Notes: generated by a model not told the origin, from the letters alone. Numbered from the stretch's first letter, positions 54,501 to 63,764 are shown. The stretch: DNA of 64,000 nt from Sphingobacteriales bacterium (GCA_016700115.1 CP064999.1:4216001-4280000); one strand, 5' to 3'. Numbers and translations are program-made.

Positions 54501-55484
54501 TTATTTTTCAGGCATCAATACCTTGATACATTGTTTAAGGACTCCGATAGTTACAGGCGTAGTTCCAACCAATTCCCCGTCCATTTGCATATAAAGGGGA
54601 TTTTCCAACGATTGCATTTCTACTTCCTCTTCGTTAAAATACCGGATTTGAGGATTGGATATCAGTTCACATCTTCTTAATTTTGGTAAATAAGCTAAAT
54701 AATGTCGAACAGAAATATTCCCAAGAACTACACCCGACAATTGACCATCGGTCAAATCAGCATTTGGGGCTATACCTAATCCGCTTCCAAAATATTTGCC
54801 ATTTGCCATGACCAATGACATTATTTTTCCTTGCCATGAAAAATTCTTCCCTATAAAAGTAACATTTTGCTTTTTATAGGTAAGAAATGTTTGAATAATG
54901 GCTTTTGCATACAAAAGAGTTGGGCCTAAAAAGGATTTGCTTTTCATGTTGGACAGATAAAAGGTTGCAGCTCCACCCATTCCTACATCTGCAACGTTCA
55001 AAAAAATTCTGCTCCCTTTACCATTTTCGCTATCTGAAGATGCTTTTGTATAAACTGCAATCCCCACATCAATCAAAACCTGATTGTCATTGTCAATTAA
55101 TAACTTTAAATACGCAGCACTTTTTAAAATATTTGCAGTTCTGCTAAAGTCGTTTCCTGACCCTGCCGGAAATAATCCGATAACACATTGTTTCAACTTT
55201 TCGGTATCAAATTGCTCAATTTCAATACTGACCTCATTTTTTATCCTACATTCGTCAAATACTCCATTCGCAACTTCATTGAAAGTGCCATCGCCTCCTA
55301 CGGCAATAATATGTGAATACCCTTCTCTAAATACCTGTGCTGATAATTGCCTTGCATGTCCTGAAAAGCGGGTTTCAAAAAAATCAACATGATATTGCCC
55401 TCTCCCAAATTGAAGTTGAATATCCTCCAATATTTTCCCTTTGCGGCCAATCAGACCACTCACAATAAAAGCTATTTTTTTCAT
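54501..55484 (-). CDS. Diacylglycerol-kinase-family lipid kinase (YegS/BmrU-like)
   Basis: 327 residues. NAD-kinase-like fold with the ATP motif AVGGDGTFNEVANGV at 61-75, phosphate-binding GLFPAGSGNDFSR near 103, and PNADLTDGQLSGVVLGN near 240. The N-terminal SGLIGRKGK is the usual start. It phosphorylates a membrane lipid such as diacylglycerol or a sphingolipid-like base; sphingolipids are common in Bacteroidota, so either is possible. Not coupled to M61: 72 bp with a promoter separate them. Confidence 0.9.
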   Translation of the reverse strand: MKKIAFIVSGLIGRKGKILEDIQLQFGRGQYHVDFFETRFSGHARQLSAQVFREGYSHIIAVGGDGTFNEVANGVFDECRIKNEVSIEIEQFDTEKLKQCVIGLFPAGSGNDFSRTANILKSAAYLKLLIDNDNQVLIDVGIAVYTKASSDSENGKGSRIFLNVADVGMGGAATFYLSNMKSKSFLGPTLLYAKAIIQTFLTYKKQNVTFIGKNFSWQGKIMSLVMANGKYFGSGLGIAPNADLTDGQLSGVVLGNISVRHYLAYLPKLRRCELISNPQIRYFNEEEVEMQSLENPLYMQMDGELVGTTPVTIGVLKQCIKVLMPEK

Positions 55485-55509
55485 ACAATTTAGTTGGAGT
55501 CCTAAAAAG

Positions 55510-55527
55510 CAAAGGTTATCACCTTTG
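55510..55527. promoter_or_regulatory. Perfect inverted repeat, possible operator
   Basis: caaaggt-tatc-acctttg, a 7-bp perfect inverted repeat 25 bp before the lipid-kinase start. No T-run follows, so it is not a terminator. It may be a regulator site; the factor is unknown. Confidence 0.3.
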
Positions 55528-55696
55528 TTAAATTGGGTGTAAAACTAACCTAAATGTTCGGTTAAAAAAATATTTACCTATAATTCAGGAGTTATTAATA
55601 TGGTTAGTTTGGAGGAAAAAGTGATTTATAATCCATGATAGATTCGTTTTCCTAAATTTTATGGCTAAAAAATTTTTTAATAATCAATGAAAGTAC

Positions 55697-55704
55697 TATT
55701 TTTG
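55697..55704 (+). promoter_or_regulatory. Putative rpsT -7 promoter element TATTTTTG
   Basis: Exact TAnnTTTG 48 bp before the rpsT ATG. Confidence 0.5.
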
Positions 55705-55751
55705 CGCCTCGAATAAACAGAATTACCTAAAGAACAATCATTTATACTTAT

Positions 55752-56045
55752 ATGGCACACCATAAGTCCGCATTAAAAAGAATTCGACAGACTGAAAAGA
55801 GGCGTTTGCACAACCGTTTTTTCAAAAAAACTACCAGAAACATGGTTAAGAAACTTCGCCTTACACATGAGCAAGGAGAAGCTGAAAAAATGTTACCCGG
55901 AGTTGTCAGCATGATAGATAAATTAGCTAAAAAAGGGTTATTTCACAAAAATAAAGCTTCAAATCTAAAATCTAAACTCTCCAGGTTTGTAACTAAACTC
56001 GGGCAAGAGTCTCATCATCATCACAAACCGAAAAAAACATCGTAA
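55752..56045 (+). CDS. rpsT: 30S ribosomal protein S20
   Basis: 97 residues, ATG start. AHHKSALKRIRQTEKRRLHN is the typical S20 N-terminus, followed by two long basic helices, and KGLFHKNKASNLKSKLSRF is the conserved C-terminal block. It binds 16S rRNA early in 30S assembly. The end is unusual: a four-His run (SHHHHKPKKTS) about ten residues beyond the usual family end. Own promoter word and terminator. Confidence 0.97.
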   Translation: MAHHKSALKRIRQTEKRRLHNRFFKKTTRNMVKKLRLTHEQGEAEKMLPGVVSMIDKLAKKGLFHKNKASNLKSKLSRFVTKLGQESHHHHKPKKTS

Positions 56046-56074
56046 GTAATTGCGTTGTTGGCTGCGTCAAAAGG

Positions 56075-56106
56075 AGGCATACTATTTAATTATAGTATGC
56101 CTTTTT
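56075..56106 (+). terminator. rpsT terminator
   Basis: Perfect 10-bp stem aggcatacta / tagtatgcct with an 8-base loop, followed by a T-run. Confidence 0.85.
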
Positions 56107-56194
56107 CTGTTTATCAAAATTGCAGTTTTGATGAACTTTTTTTGGGGAGGATTCAATAACTAATTTGAGTTCTTAACATTCGGGCATATCCCAA

Positions 56195-57376
56195 TCAATT
56201 TGTAATCAAATCGCTTTTTATTGCAGCTTCTGTTAAATCACGAATCAAAACATCTGCATCTTCAAGGCCAATGTAAAAACGAATCAGATTCCAGGGGATT
56301 TGGTTTTGTATCTGACCATAATTTTCAGAGGTATAAAGCACAGACATAGGGAATACCAAAGATTCATGTCCTCCCCAAGAGCAAGCTAATATAAAATAGT
56401 TCAAAGCATCGCAAAATTTTTCGACCTGGTCAATACTTTCAGAATTAACCTCGACCGAAAATAACCCACCGCAACCGCTCATTTGCTTTTTTGCCAAATC
56501 AAACTGAGGATGTGAGGCAGAGAATGGGTAATAGACCTTTTTAATCCAACTTTGTTGTTCTAAAAACTGAACTACTTCGGCAGTGGTTTCAGAAACCCTT
56601 TTTAGGCGAAGAGGTAAAGTTCGCAATCCTCTTATTATCAGCCATGCATCGTTTGGAGAAATAATTCCACCTAATGTCATAAACTCAGATTCAAAGATTT
56701 TTTGGATGATTCTTGAATTACTGCACAAAACACCGGCTACAATATCGCTATGTCCACCTAAATATTTGCTTGCAGAATGAGTAACAATATCAATTCCCAT
56801 TTCAATGGGTGTTTGGTATAGCGGAGTGGCATAACTGTTGTCAATAACAGTTATCAATCCGTGCTTTTGGGCTATCTTCGCTGTATTAGCAATATCCTGT
56901 AGTTCAAAAGTGATGGAATTAGGGCTTTCAAGAAACAATAACCGGGTGTTCTCTTTGATTGCCTTTTCATAATTAGCAGGATTAGTGCCATCAATCATGG
57001 TGGATTCCACTCCAAAACGCGTTAGGAAGTTATTCAGGAGTTTGTTGGTCCAGCTATATGGTTTCTGAACACAAAAAATATGATCTCCGGATTTTACTTG
57101 AGACAACACCGCCGAAGCAATTGCGGCGCTACCACTGCTAAAAATCAAAGAATCTTCTGCCTTTTCAAGTGCTGCAATTTTTTTCCTCAAAATTGCAACT
57201 GTTGGATTACAACCTCTTGTATAAAAAGGAACATCTTTTTCATGTTTCAATGCCTGACGCATTGCCGCAATATCCTGAAAGGTGAAATTGCTGCTTTGAA
57301 AAACAGGTGGGGAGACTGCATTTTTATAGTTTTCGCGGTCTTCTCCCAAATGATTTAATATATATGACAAATCCAT
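56195..57376 (-). CDS. Trans-sulfuration (Cys/Met metabolism) PLP enzyme
   Basis: 393 residues from ATG 57376; a TTG two codons earlier is possible. Fold-type I, cystathionine gamma-synthase/beta-lyase group. PFYTRGCNPTVAILRKKIAA is the N-terminal phosphate-contact block, IFSSGSAAIASAV binds PLP, VIDNSYATPLYQTP gives the Asp, and THSASKYLGGHSD carries the Schiff-base Lys. Substrate specificity is not fixed by these motifs. It begins two bases after the MoxR stop and is surely in the same operon. Confidence 0.9.
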   Translation of the reverse strand: MDLSYILNHLGEDRENYKNAVSPPVFQSSNFTFQDIAAMRQALKHEKDVPFYTRGCNPTVAILRKKIAALEKAEDSLIFSSGSAAIASAVLSQVKSGDHIFCVQKPYSWTNKLLNNFLTRFGVESTMIDGTNPANYEKAIKENTRLLFLESPNSITFELQDIANTAKIAQKHGLITVIDNSYATPLYQTPIEMGIDIVTHSASKYLGGHSDIVAGVLCSNSRIIQKIFESEFMTLGGIISPNDAWLIIRGLRTLPLRLKRVSETTAEVVQFLEQQSWIKKVYYPFSASHPQFDLAKKQMSGCGGLFSVEVNSESIDQVEKFCDALNYFILACSWGGHESLVFPMSVLYTSENYGQIQNQIPWNLIRFYIGLEDADVLIRDLTEAAIKSDLITN

Positions 57377-57378
57377 GT

Positions 57379-58212
57379 TCAATTATATCTTTTTTGTTGC
57401 TTTTCTAATAGTACTAAATCTTGCTCACTCTTGAGTAAAGCCCCTAAAAAGGGGGGGAAATGTTCTTTTAAATCCACCATTTCTAAATCACTGCTTCCAA
57501 CTTTACCCAAAATGAGCAGTTTCAACCAATCTAATAATTCGCTGGTAGAAGGCTTCTTTTTTAACCCACGCACCTCCCTTAAGTTATAAAAAACAGCCAT
57601 AGCATTGTGAATCAGCCGCGAATCTAAATTTGAAAAATGAACCTGAATGATTTGTTTCATGGTTTCTTTATCCGGAAACCGTATAAAATGAAAAAAACAA
57701 CGCCGAAGAAAAGCATCCGGCAATTCTTTTTCATTATTGGATGTAATCAGAATGATAGGGCGATGTTTTGCTTTGATAGTTACCTGTAATTCATGACAAT
57801 AAAATTCCATTCTGTCTAATTCCTGAAGCAAATCGTTTGGAAATTCGATATCGGCTTTATCAATTTCATCAATCAGCAAAACAACCTGTTGATTGGCTTC
57901 AAATGCCTGCCATATCTGACCGGGTTTTATATAATTGGAGATGTGATGCACCTTTTCATCTCCTAACTGTGAATCACGCAATCTCGAAACTGCATCATAC
58001 TCATACAATCCTTGAAGCGCTTTTGTGGTTGATTTAATATGCCAGGTATATAGCGGATAATTAAAAAACTGTGCTATTTCATAAGCTAACACCGTTTTAC
58101 CGGTTCCGGGCTCTCCTTTAATCAACAAGGGGCGTTGTAACTTGATTGCTGAATCAACAGCTATCATCAACTCACGGGTAGCAATATATGAATCGGTTCC
58201 TGAAAAGTGCAT
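57379..58212 (-). CDS. MoxR-type AAA+ ATPase
   Basis: 277 residues. Walker A GEPGTGKT (33-40), Walker B VVLLIDEIDKAD near 110, and sensor 1 ILITSNNEKELPDAFLRRCF with the Arg finger. This compact MoxR form usually acts with a VWA (CoxE-like) protein encoded next to it. Here the downstream neighbour is instead a PLP enzyme, and no VWA gene is seen. Second gene of an operon that starts with a methyltransferase (61 bp upstream). Confidence 0.9.
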   Translation of the reverse strand: MHFSGTDSYIATRELMIAVDSAIKLQRPLLIKGEPGTGKTVLAYEIAQFFNYPLYTWHIKSTTKALQGLYEYDAVSRLRDSQLGDEKVHHISNYIKPGQIWQAFEANQQVVLLIDEIDKADIEFPNDLLQELDRMEFYCHELQVTIKAKHRPIILITSNNEKELPDAFLRRCFFHFIRFPDKETMKQIIQVHFSNLDSRLIHNAMAVFYNLREVRGLKKKPSTSELLDWLKLLILGKVGSSDLEMVDLKEHFPPFLGALLKSEQDLVLLEKQQKRYN

Positions 58213-58273
58213 ATTTTATTTATTCCTAAATGTGTTAAAAAAAAGCAATAAACCAACTTTTGTTAATCCTGTA

Positions 58274-59044
58274 TTATTGAGTTTTTGTAGCAATAGCCAA
58301 CAAATCAAAACACTGTGAGGTAGCCGGTGCTGTGTAATAATCAGACAAACGAATGTTGCTGACTAATTGGTTATTTCCTTTGAACAATAATCTGCGGTTA
58401 ATCCGATTGAGCAGGTCATACGGAATTTGAAGCATCCATCTCGGTAAATTATACTGAAGATTAAACAGATCGAATCTGGTAAATTTTTTAACCGATGCTT
58501 TGTTTTTTTCATAGTATTCCATCACCTTTTCATTTCCAAAAACACCCTGAATATCTGTGTTTGAAAAATTTTGTTCCAGCAGTGATTTCAATTCTGTTGG
58601 GGTGTATTCCCTGATATGCCATGGATTTCTGGTCAAGGACATCGTCCGGTTGGGAGTTGTTAAGATCAAAACTCCTCCGGGCTTCAAAACCCGGTAAATT
58701 TCGTTCACAAACTCCTTGTCCTGGTCAATATGCTCAATCACCTGAAACGTTACCACCGAATCAAAACTATGTTCCTGAAAAGGCAAGGGTGGAACATTTA
58801 CCTGCATAAACTGAACATGCTTGAAATTTGAAGCCGAATCAGGTAGTTGAGTTTGGTATTTGTCAATTGCAACATACTCGTCTGCAAAAGGAGCTAAGAT
58901 ATTAATCCCATAACCTTCCCCGCTTCCAACTTCCAAAACCCTACCATGTATATGTTTTGAAGCAAATTCATAAGCTACTATATGTCTTTGATAAATTACA
59001 TTGTCGGTCAGATCTTGTGAAGAAACTCGTTCGGCGGTTTGCAT
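58274..59044 (-). CDS. Class I SAM-dependent methyltransferase
   Basis: 256 residues from ATG 59044; an upstream in-frame ATG region is excluded because the promoter word at 59118-59125 lies inside it. Motif I VLEVGSGEGYGINIL (near 35) binds SAM. Motifs II/III fit VVTFQVIEHIDQDKEF and EIYRVLKPGGVLILTTPN. The C-terminal part is longer than usual and ends near DLLAIATKTQ. The methyl acceptor is unknown; surface-glycan or quinone-like substrates are possible. First gene of the operon with MoxR and the PLP enzyme. Confidence 0.88.
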   Translation of the reverse strand: MQTAERVSSQDLTDNVIYQRHIVAYEFASKHIHGRVLEVGSGEGYGINILAPFADEYVAIDKYQTQLPDSASNFKHVQFMQVNVPPLPFQEHSFDSVVTFQVIEHIDQDKEFVNEIYRVLKPGGVLILTTPNRTMSLTRNPWHIREYTPTELKSLLEQNFSNTDIQGVFGNEKVMEYYEKNKASVKKFTRFDLFNLQYNLPRWMLQIPYDLLNRINRRLLFKGNNQLVSNIRLSDYYTAPATSQCFDLLAIATKTQ

Positions 59045-59117
59045 ATAAAAAATCTTTAAGCGAAAGTCCTTGTTTTGTTTGTAGAAATGTCCAATTGAAT
59101 TTTCAGATTTGGACGCA

Positions 59118-59125
59118 CAAAAGTA
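59118..59125 (-). promoter_or_regulatory. Putative -7 promoter element TACTTTTG
   Basis: Exact TAnnTTTG on the minus strand, 73 bp before the methyltransferase ATG. Confidence 0.45.
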
Positions 59126-59209
59126 AGGTAAAAAGTATAAATCTATCGGACACCTAATAAAAAGCATATAGAAAAGCTGTTGAAAGCAGGTTGCGCTAAG
59201 GTTTTTTAC

Positions 59210-59217
59210 TATTTTTG
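59210..59217 (+). promoter_or_regulatory. Putative -7 promoter element TATTTTTG
   Basis: Exact TAnnTTTG with a TTG 16 bp upstream (59191-59193). A small hairpin tcctg-cctga-cagga follows at 59242-59256 in the leader of the DUF2723 gene. Confidence 0.5.
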
Positions 59218-59282
59218 CTGCTTCAATAAAAGAATACTTTATCCTGCCTGACAGGAAATATCATTCCAAAAAACCTTTTTGC

Positions 59283-62200
59283 ATGAATTTTCAAACTTTC
59301 AAGCATGTAAACAATATTGCCGGGTGGCTGATTTTCCTGATAGCAGCATCGGTATATACGCTCACGATGGAAGCTACAGTCAGCCTTTGGGATTGTGGCG
59401 AGTTTATCGCATCAGTTTACAAACAACAGGTTGTTCACCCTCCGGGAGCTCAGATGTTTATCATTCTTGGTCGTCTTTTTAATGTGCTCGCCTTTGGGAA
59501 ACCTGAGTTGGTGGCATTAACCATGAACTTTATGTCTGCCGTTTGTAGCGGTTTTGCCATGATGTTTTTATTTTGGATTACTACACACATGGCAAGAAAA
59601 CTTGTAAACCCTTACAATGCGAATGAGTTGACCATGGATCAGGTGATTGCAATCATTGGAGCCGGTGCAATCGCAGGGCTTTGCGGTACTTTTTTAGACA
59701 GCGTCTGGTTTTCGGCAGTAGAAGGTGAGGTTTATGCAATGTCCCTTATGTGGACAGCGATGGTGTTTTGGGGAATTATTAAATGGGAAAACAGGGCAGA
59801 TTCTCCTTATGGTGACAGATGGTTATTGTTTGTAGCTTTTGCAATCGGCACTTCGATTTTTGTACATTGGTTAAACCTTCTTTGTATTCCTGCAATGACT
59901 TTGGTTTATTATTTCCGCAGGTATGAACCTACCGTAAAAGGGGCATTTATTGCATTTTTTATAGGGTTAGGAATTGTAGGTTTTATTCTGAAATTTGTAA
60001 TTACCGGACTGATTGATATAGCTACAGGCATTGAATTGTTTTTAGTGAACGGCATGGGGATGCCTTTTAACAGTGGATTAATCGTATTTTTATTGTTATT
60101 TTTAGGAGGTTTTACCTTTGCTTTATATTACACCTACAAAAAAAGCAAAACTGCGGTTCACAACCTGCTTTTAGGTTGCATGTTTATTTTTATAGGTTAT
60201 TCAGCTATAGTTGCGACTGTTATCCGGTCTAATTCGCACCCCAATATAGACATGAACAGTCCTCGCGATCTGGTTAGTCTTTCTTCTTATCTGAACCGAG
60301 AACAATATGGTTCGCGTCCTTTCCTTTTCGGTCAATATTATACGGCTGAAGTTGAAGATATCGAAGAAACCGGAGTGAAATATGCAAGAGGTGTGGACAA
60401 ATACGAAGAAGTAGGCAAGAAAATTGATTATGTCTATAAAGGCAAAAAAACCATTTTCCCGCGGTTGTATGATATCAGTCCACAGTTTAAAGCCGACTAT
60501 GAACGTTGGTTAGGTCATAAACGAGAGCCTACTTTTGCCGACAACCTCAAGTTTTTCTTCAATTATCAAATCGGTCACATGTATATGCGTTATTTCATGT
60601 GGAATTTTGCCGGACGGCAAAACGATGAACAAGGAATGGGCGGGAGAAAAGAAGGAAACTGGCTGAGCGGAATTTCATTTATTGATGGAATGAGGTTGGG
60701 AAATCAATCTGTAATGCCTGAACACATGAAGAGTTCAGATTCGAGAAACTATTATTTCTTCCTTCCCTTGTTGCTTGGATTGTTGGGCATGGTGTTTCAA
60801 TTCACCAACAATAAAAGAAGTGCTTTGGTCATCTTACTCTTGTTTTTCTTTACCGGAATGGCCATTATCATACAGGGTAATTCTCCTCCGGTCGAACCCA
60901 GAGAACGAGACTATATATTTGCCGGATCTTTCTGGGCATTCAGTATATGGGTAGGCTTGGGCGTTATAGCTCTCCATGATTTGTTAAAAGAGAAATTAAA
61001 AGGAAAATCTGCAGCAATTGTTGCTTTTTGTGCTGCTTTATTAGTGCCTATCATTATGGGATTTCAGGGTTGGGACGATCACAACCGTTCTAACCGTTTC
61101 GGTGCCAGAGATTTTGCAGCAAATTATCTTAATTCCTGTGCGCCAAATTCAATCATTTTTACTCAGGGAGACAACGATACTTATCCTCTTTGGTATGCAC
61201 AGGAAGTTGAAAATATCAGACGTGATGTAAGGGTCGTGAATTTAAGTCTTTTAGGCGTTGATTGGTATATCAATCAATTGCGCCGCAAGGTAAATGATGC
61301 CGACCCTGTTCCTATGTCTTATGATTCCTTAAAAATCAGAGGCTCAAAAAGGGATGTTGTCTATTTTAAAGAAGACCCTCAACGTGCACCTGTAGGGCAG
61401 TATTTTGCACTTCAGGATATTTTAAAGTTTATTGGTGATGACAGGCTTTCTTATTTGCAACAGGCAGGAGTAAATTACTTCCCCACAAAAACAGTCAGTT
61501 TCAAAGTTGATAAACAAGCCGTTTCAGCAAGTAATGCCATTGCCCCCGAAGACAATGTTAAAATTGTGGATGATATCAAATGGACCATCAACAAAAACAG
61601 TTTGTACAAAAATGACCTGATGACTTTAGACATCATTGCTGCTAATAACTGGAAACGTCCCATCTATTTTGCCATCTCTGTCAGCCCCGAAAGTTATTTA
61701 GGACTTGACAAGTATTTTCAGCTCGAAGGGCTTGCCTATCGTTTGGTTCCGGTTGAAGTAGAACCAACTATTGACCCTCTGACCGGAAAACCCGATCGTT
61801 CCCAAAGAGGCAGAGTCAATCCTGACATCATGTACGACAATCTGATGAACAAATTTAAGTTCGGAAATCTGGGTGATGAAAACGTCCATGTTGACTCCGA
61901 TTTGAGCCGCATGGTGTTTAACTTCAGAGGTAACTATGCCAGATTGGCCTCGGCTTTAATTGAAAAGGGAGACAATAAAAGAGCTGTTGAAGTACTTGAC
62001 AGATGTATAGAAATGATGCCTGACCATACTGCTCCTTATAATTTTTACATGTACACCATCATCGAAGCCTATTTTTTAGCAGGAGCTTATGACAAATCCA
62101 ATCCATTGGCTGAACAAGTTGCAAACAGGCTGATTGAAGAGCTTAAATACATCAACAAACTACCCAAAAGAGATCAAGCCGCTTACGAACAGGAATTACA

Positions 62201-62300
62201 ACTGAATGAGTATTTTATAAGTCGTTTTGCTGCGCTTGCAAAACAAAAAGGACAGGTAGAATTTTCGAACAAACTGGAAAGTATGTTAGAAGGATTATAG
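59283..62300 (+). CDS. DUF2723 (TMEM260-like) membrane protein with C-terminal TPR
   Basis: 1005 residues. About 12-14 transmembrane helices lie in the first 600 residues. The DUF2723 signature is at the start: YTLTMEATVSLWDCGEFIAS with VVHPPGAQMFIILGR just after, where the acidic residue is expected to be catalytic in PMT-like folds. The long periplasmic C-terminal part has TPR-like helices near 870-990. The human relative TMEM260 O-mannosylates receptors, so protein glycosylation is a reasonable inference here. A terminator separates it from the GWxTD gene. Confidence 0.9.
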   Translation: MNFQTFKHVNNIAGWLIFLIAASVYTLTMEATVSLWDCGEFIASVYKQQVVHPPGAQMFIILGRLFNVLAFGKPELVALTMNFMSAVCSGFAMMFLFWITTHMARKLVNPYNANELTMDQVIAIIGAGAIAGLCGTFLDSVWFSAVEGEVYAMSLMWTAMVFWGIIKWENRADSPYGDRWLLFVAFAIGTSIFVHWLNLLCIPAMTLVYYFRRYEPTVKGAFIAFFIGLGIVGFILKFVITGLIDIATGIELFLVNGMGMPFNSGLIVFLLLFLGGFTFALYYTYKKSKTAVHNLLLGCMFIFIGYSAIVATVIRSNSHPNIDMNSPRDLVSLSSYLNREQYGSRPFLFGQYYTAEVEDIEETGVKYARGVDKYEEVGKKIDYVYKGKKTIFPRLYDISPQFKADYERWLGHKREPTFADNLKFFFNYQIGHMYMRYFMWNFAGRQNDEQGMGGRKEGNWLSGISFIDGMRLGNQSVMPEHMKSSDSRNYYFFLPLLLGLLGMVFQFTNNKRSALVILLLFFFTGMAIIIQGNSPPVEPRERDYIFAGSFWAFSIWVGLGVIALHDLLKEKLKGKSAAIVAFCAALLVPIIMGFQGWDDHNRSNRFGARDFAANYLNSCAPNSIIFTQGDNDTYPLWYAQEVENIRRDVRVVNLSLLGVDWYINQLRRKVNDADPVPMSYDSLKIRGSKRDVVYFKEDPQRAPVGQYFALQDILKFIGDDRLSYLQQAGVNYFPTKTVSFKVDKQAVSASNAIAPEDNVKIVDDIKWTINKNSLYKNDLMTLDIIAANNWKRPIYFAISVSPESYLGLDKYFQLEGLAYRLVPVEVEPTIDPLTGKPDRSQRGRVNPDIMYDNLMNKFKFGNLGDENVHVDSDLSRMVFNFRGNYARLASALIEKGDNKRAVEVLDRCIEMMPDHTAPYNFYMYTIIEAYFLAGAYDKSNPLAEQVANRLIEELKYINKLPKRDQAAYEQELQLNEYFISRFAALAKQKGQVEFSNKLESMLEGL

Positions 62301-62326
62301 TTTTTTACTTGTCTAATTTAAACATC

Positions 62327-62360
62327 AAAAACACTGTTTCGCTTTGAAATGGTGTTTTTG
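62327..62360 (+). terminator. Rho-independent terminator
   Basis: Stem aaaacactgtttc / gaaatggtgtttt (13 bp, two G-T wobbles) with loop gcttt and a T-run. Ends the DUF2723 gene. Confidence 0.8.
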
Positions 62361-62459
62361 TTTTTTATGAATATATTACACTCAAAATAAGCCAGATACA
62401 GATATTTTTGACCTTATTTTGTTTGATTGATGTCTTGTTCAGTCAAAAAAGTTTGATTT

Positions 62460-63764
62460 ATGAGTTTTACAAAATCAAAAAAAATTCAATCGGGATTTGG
62501 AAACTTTCATTCACCGTTTGTGCCCATAGTTTTGACTTCCCTGTTATATCTGATTGCAGTGTTCAACGCTTGTAAAACCTCTCATTTAACTCAAAATGTT
62601 GCTTATCGCTATTCCGGCAAATCGGCAGTTCCTGAATTAAAAGTTAAAACTCATTTTATATCTGAAGATTCGGTCAAAATTTATTTGGGCTTAAGTACCT
62701 CAGAAATTAATTTTGATACGGCAGGGCTTGCATATTTTAGTATATTATTTCGATTATATGAAAATGAGAACGGGAAGCCCAATCTTTTAAGAGATAGTTT
62801 GCAAATCTTAACCGTAGCATCATTCAACAATACTCCGACCACCATTTTTGAAGTCAATATTGCAGCCCCAAGCCAGAGGAATTACTTTTTAACCGTTTAT
62901 CTTGTTGAAGAGAATACCAGAAAAGGATATAAAGGTCAAACCGGAATATGGCGAAATCGTCCTGAAAACAAACAAGATGAGCAAAATTACTTCATAAAAA
63001 ACGCAAATCAGGATGAGGTTATGTTTTCAAATATTACCAAAATCAATACTCCTCTAAGATTGTTTTATAAAAACAAAACCTATTCACATTTTACAATCTA
63101 TTACTACAAGCCCATAAAAAACATGGCACTTCCCCCCTATTCTACCCTTCAGGAAGTGCCAATTCACTTAAAACCCGACAGCATATTTTTTACAACTGCT
63201 TTTCTTAATCCCAATCAGGAAGGGCTTTACTATATTCAGGCAGATACAAACCGGTTGTCGGGCTTATCCATTCTTTGCGTTGATTCTTCTTTTCCTAAAA
63301 TTACCACAGCTTCCGACCTGATCGAATCTTTGCGCTATATTACCAGGAATGAAGAATATGAACAAATGATGAAAGCAACAAATCCTAAGGCTGCCGTTGA
63401 TGAATTTTGGCTGACAAGAGCCGGAAGCCCTAATCGTGGCAAAGTTTTGATTAAAGAGTTTTATAGCCGGGTACAGCGGGCAAATGTTTTTTTTACAACT
63501 TATAAAGAAGGCTGGAAAACGGACAGAGGAATTATCTATATTATTTACGGTCAGCCGGATATTGTTAATATATTTCCGGATTCTGAAAATTGGACGTATT
63601 ATCCCAAAGGAAATCAATCAAAACTTCAGTTTCAGTTTGTCAGAGAGGAGTTGCCTTTTACCATTCATCATTATCGCCTTATTAAAAACCCCGATTACGA
63701 AATGAGTTGGCAAAACGCAGTGTATGAATGGCGCAATGGGTTTATTAACAATTTAACAGAGTAA
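62460..63764 (+). CDS. GWxTD domain lipoprotein
   Basis: 434 residues. A long basic N-terminus leads to a hydrophobic signal ending in VFNAC, so lipidated Cys38. Beta-rich N-terminal half, then the GWxTD domain at about 335-400: EFYSRVQRANVFFTTYKEGW followed by KTDRGIIYIIYGQPDIVN. It ends with EWRNGFINNLTE. This is the canonical motif, unlike the GFxTD copy at 45.6-47.0 kb. Function unknown. The TAA overlaps a 16-bp palindrome. Confidence 0.87.
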   Translation: MSFTKSKKIQSGFGNFHSPFVPIVLTSLLYLIAVFNACKTSHLTQNVAYRYSGKSAVPELKVKTHFISEDSVKIYLGLSTSEINFDTAGLAYFSILFRLYENENGKPNLLRDSLQILTVASFNNTPTTIFEVNIAAPSQRNYFLTVYLVEENTRKGYKGQTGIWRNRPENKQDEQNYFIKNANQDEVMFSNITKINTPLRLFYKNKTYSHFTIYYYKPIKNMALPPYSTLQEVPIHLKPDSIFFTTAFLNPNQEGLYYIQADTNRLSGLSILCVDSSFPKITTASDLIESLRYITRNEEYEQMMKATNPKAAVDEFWLTRAGSPNRGKVLIKEFYSRVQRANVFFTTYKEGWKTDRGIIYIIYGQPDIVNIFPDSENWTYYPKGNQSKLQFQFVREELPFTIHHYRLIKNPDYEMSWQNAVYEWRNGFINNLTE

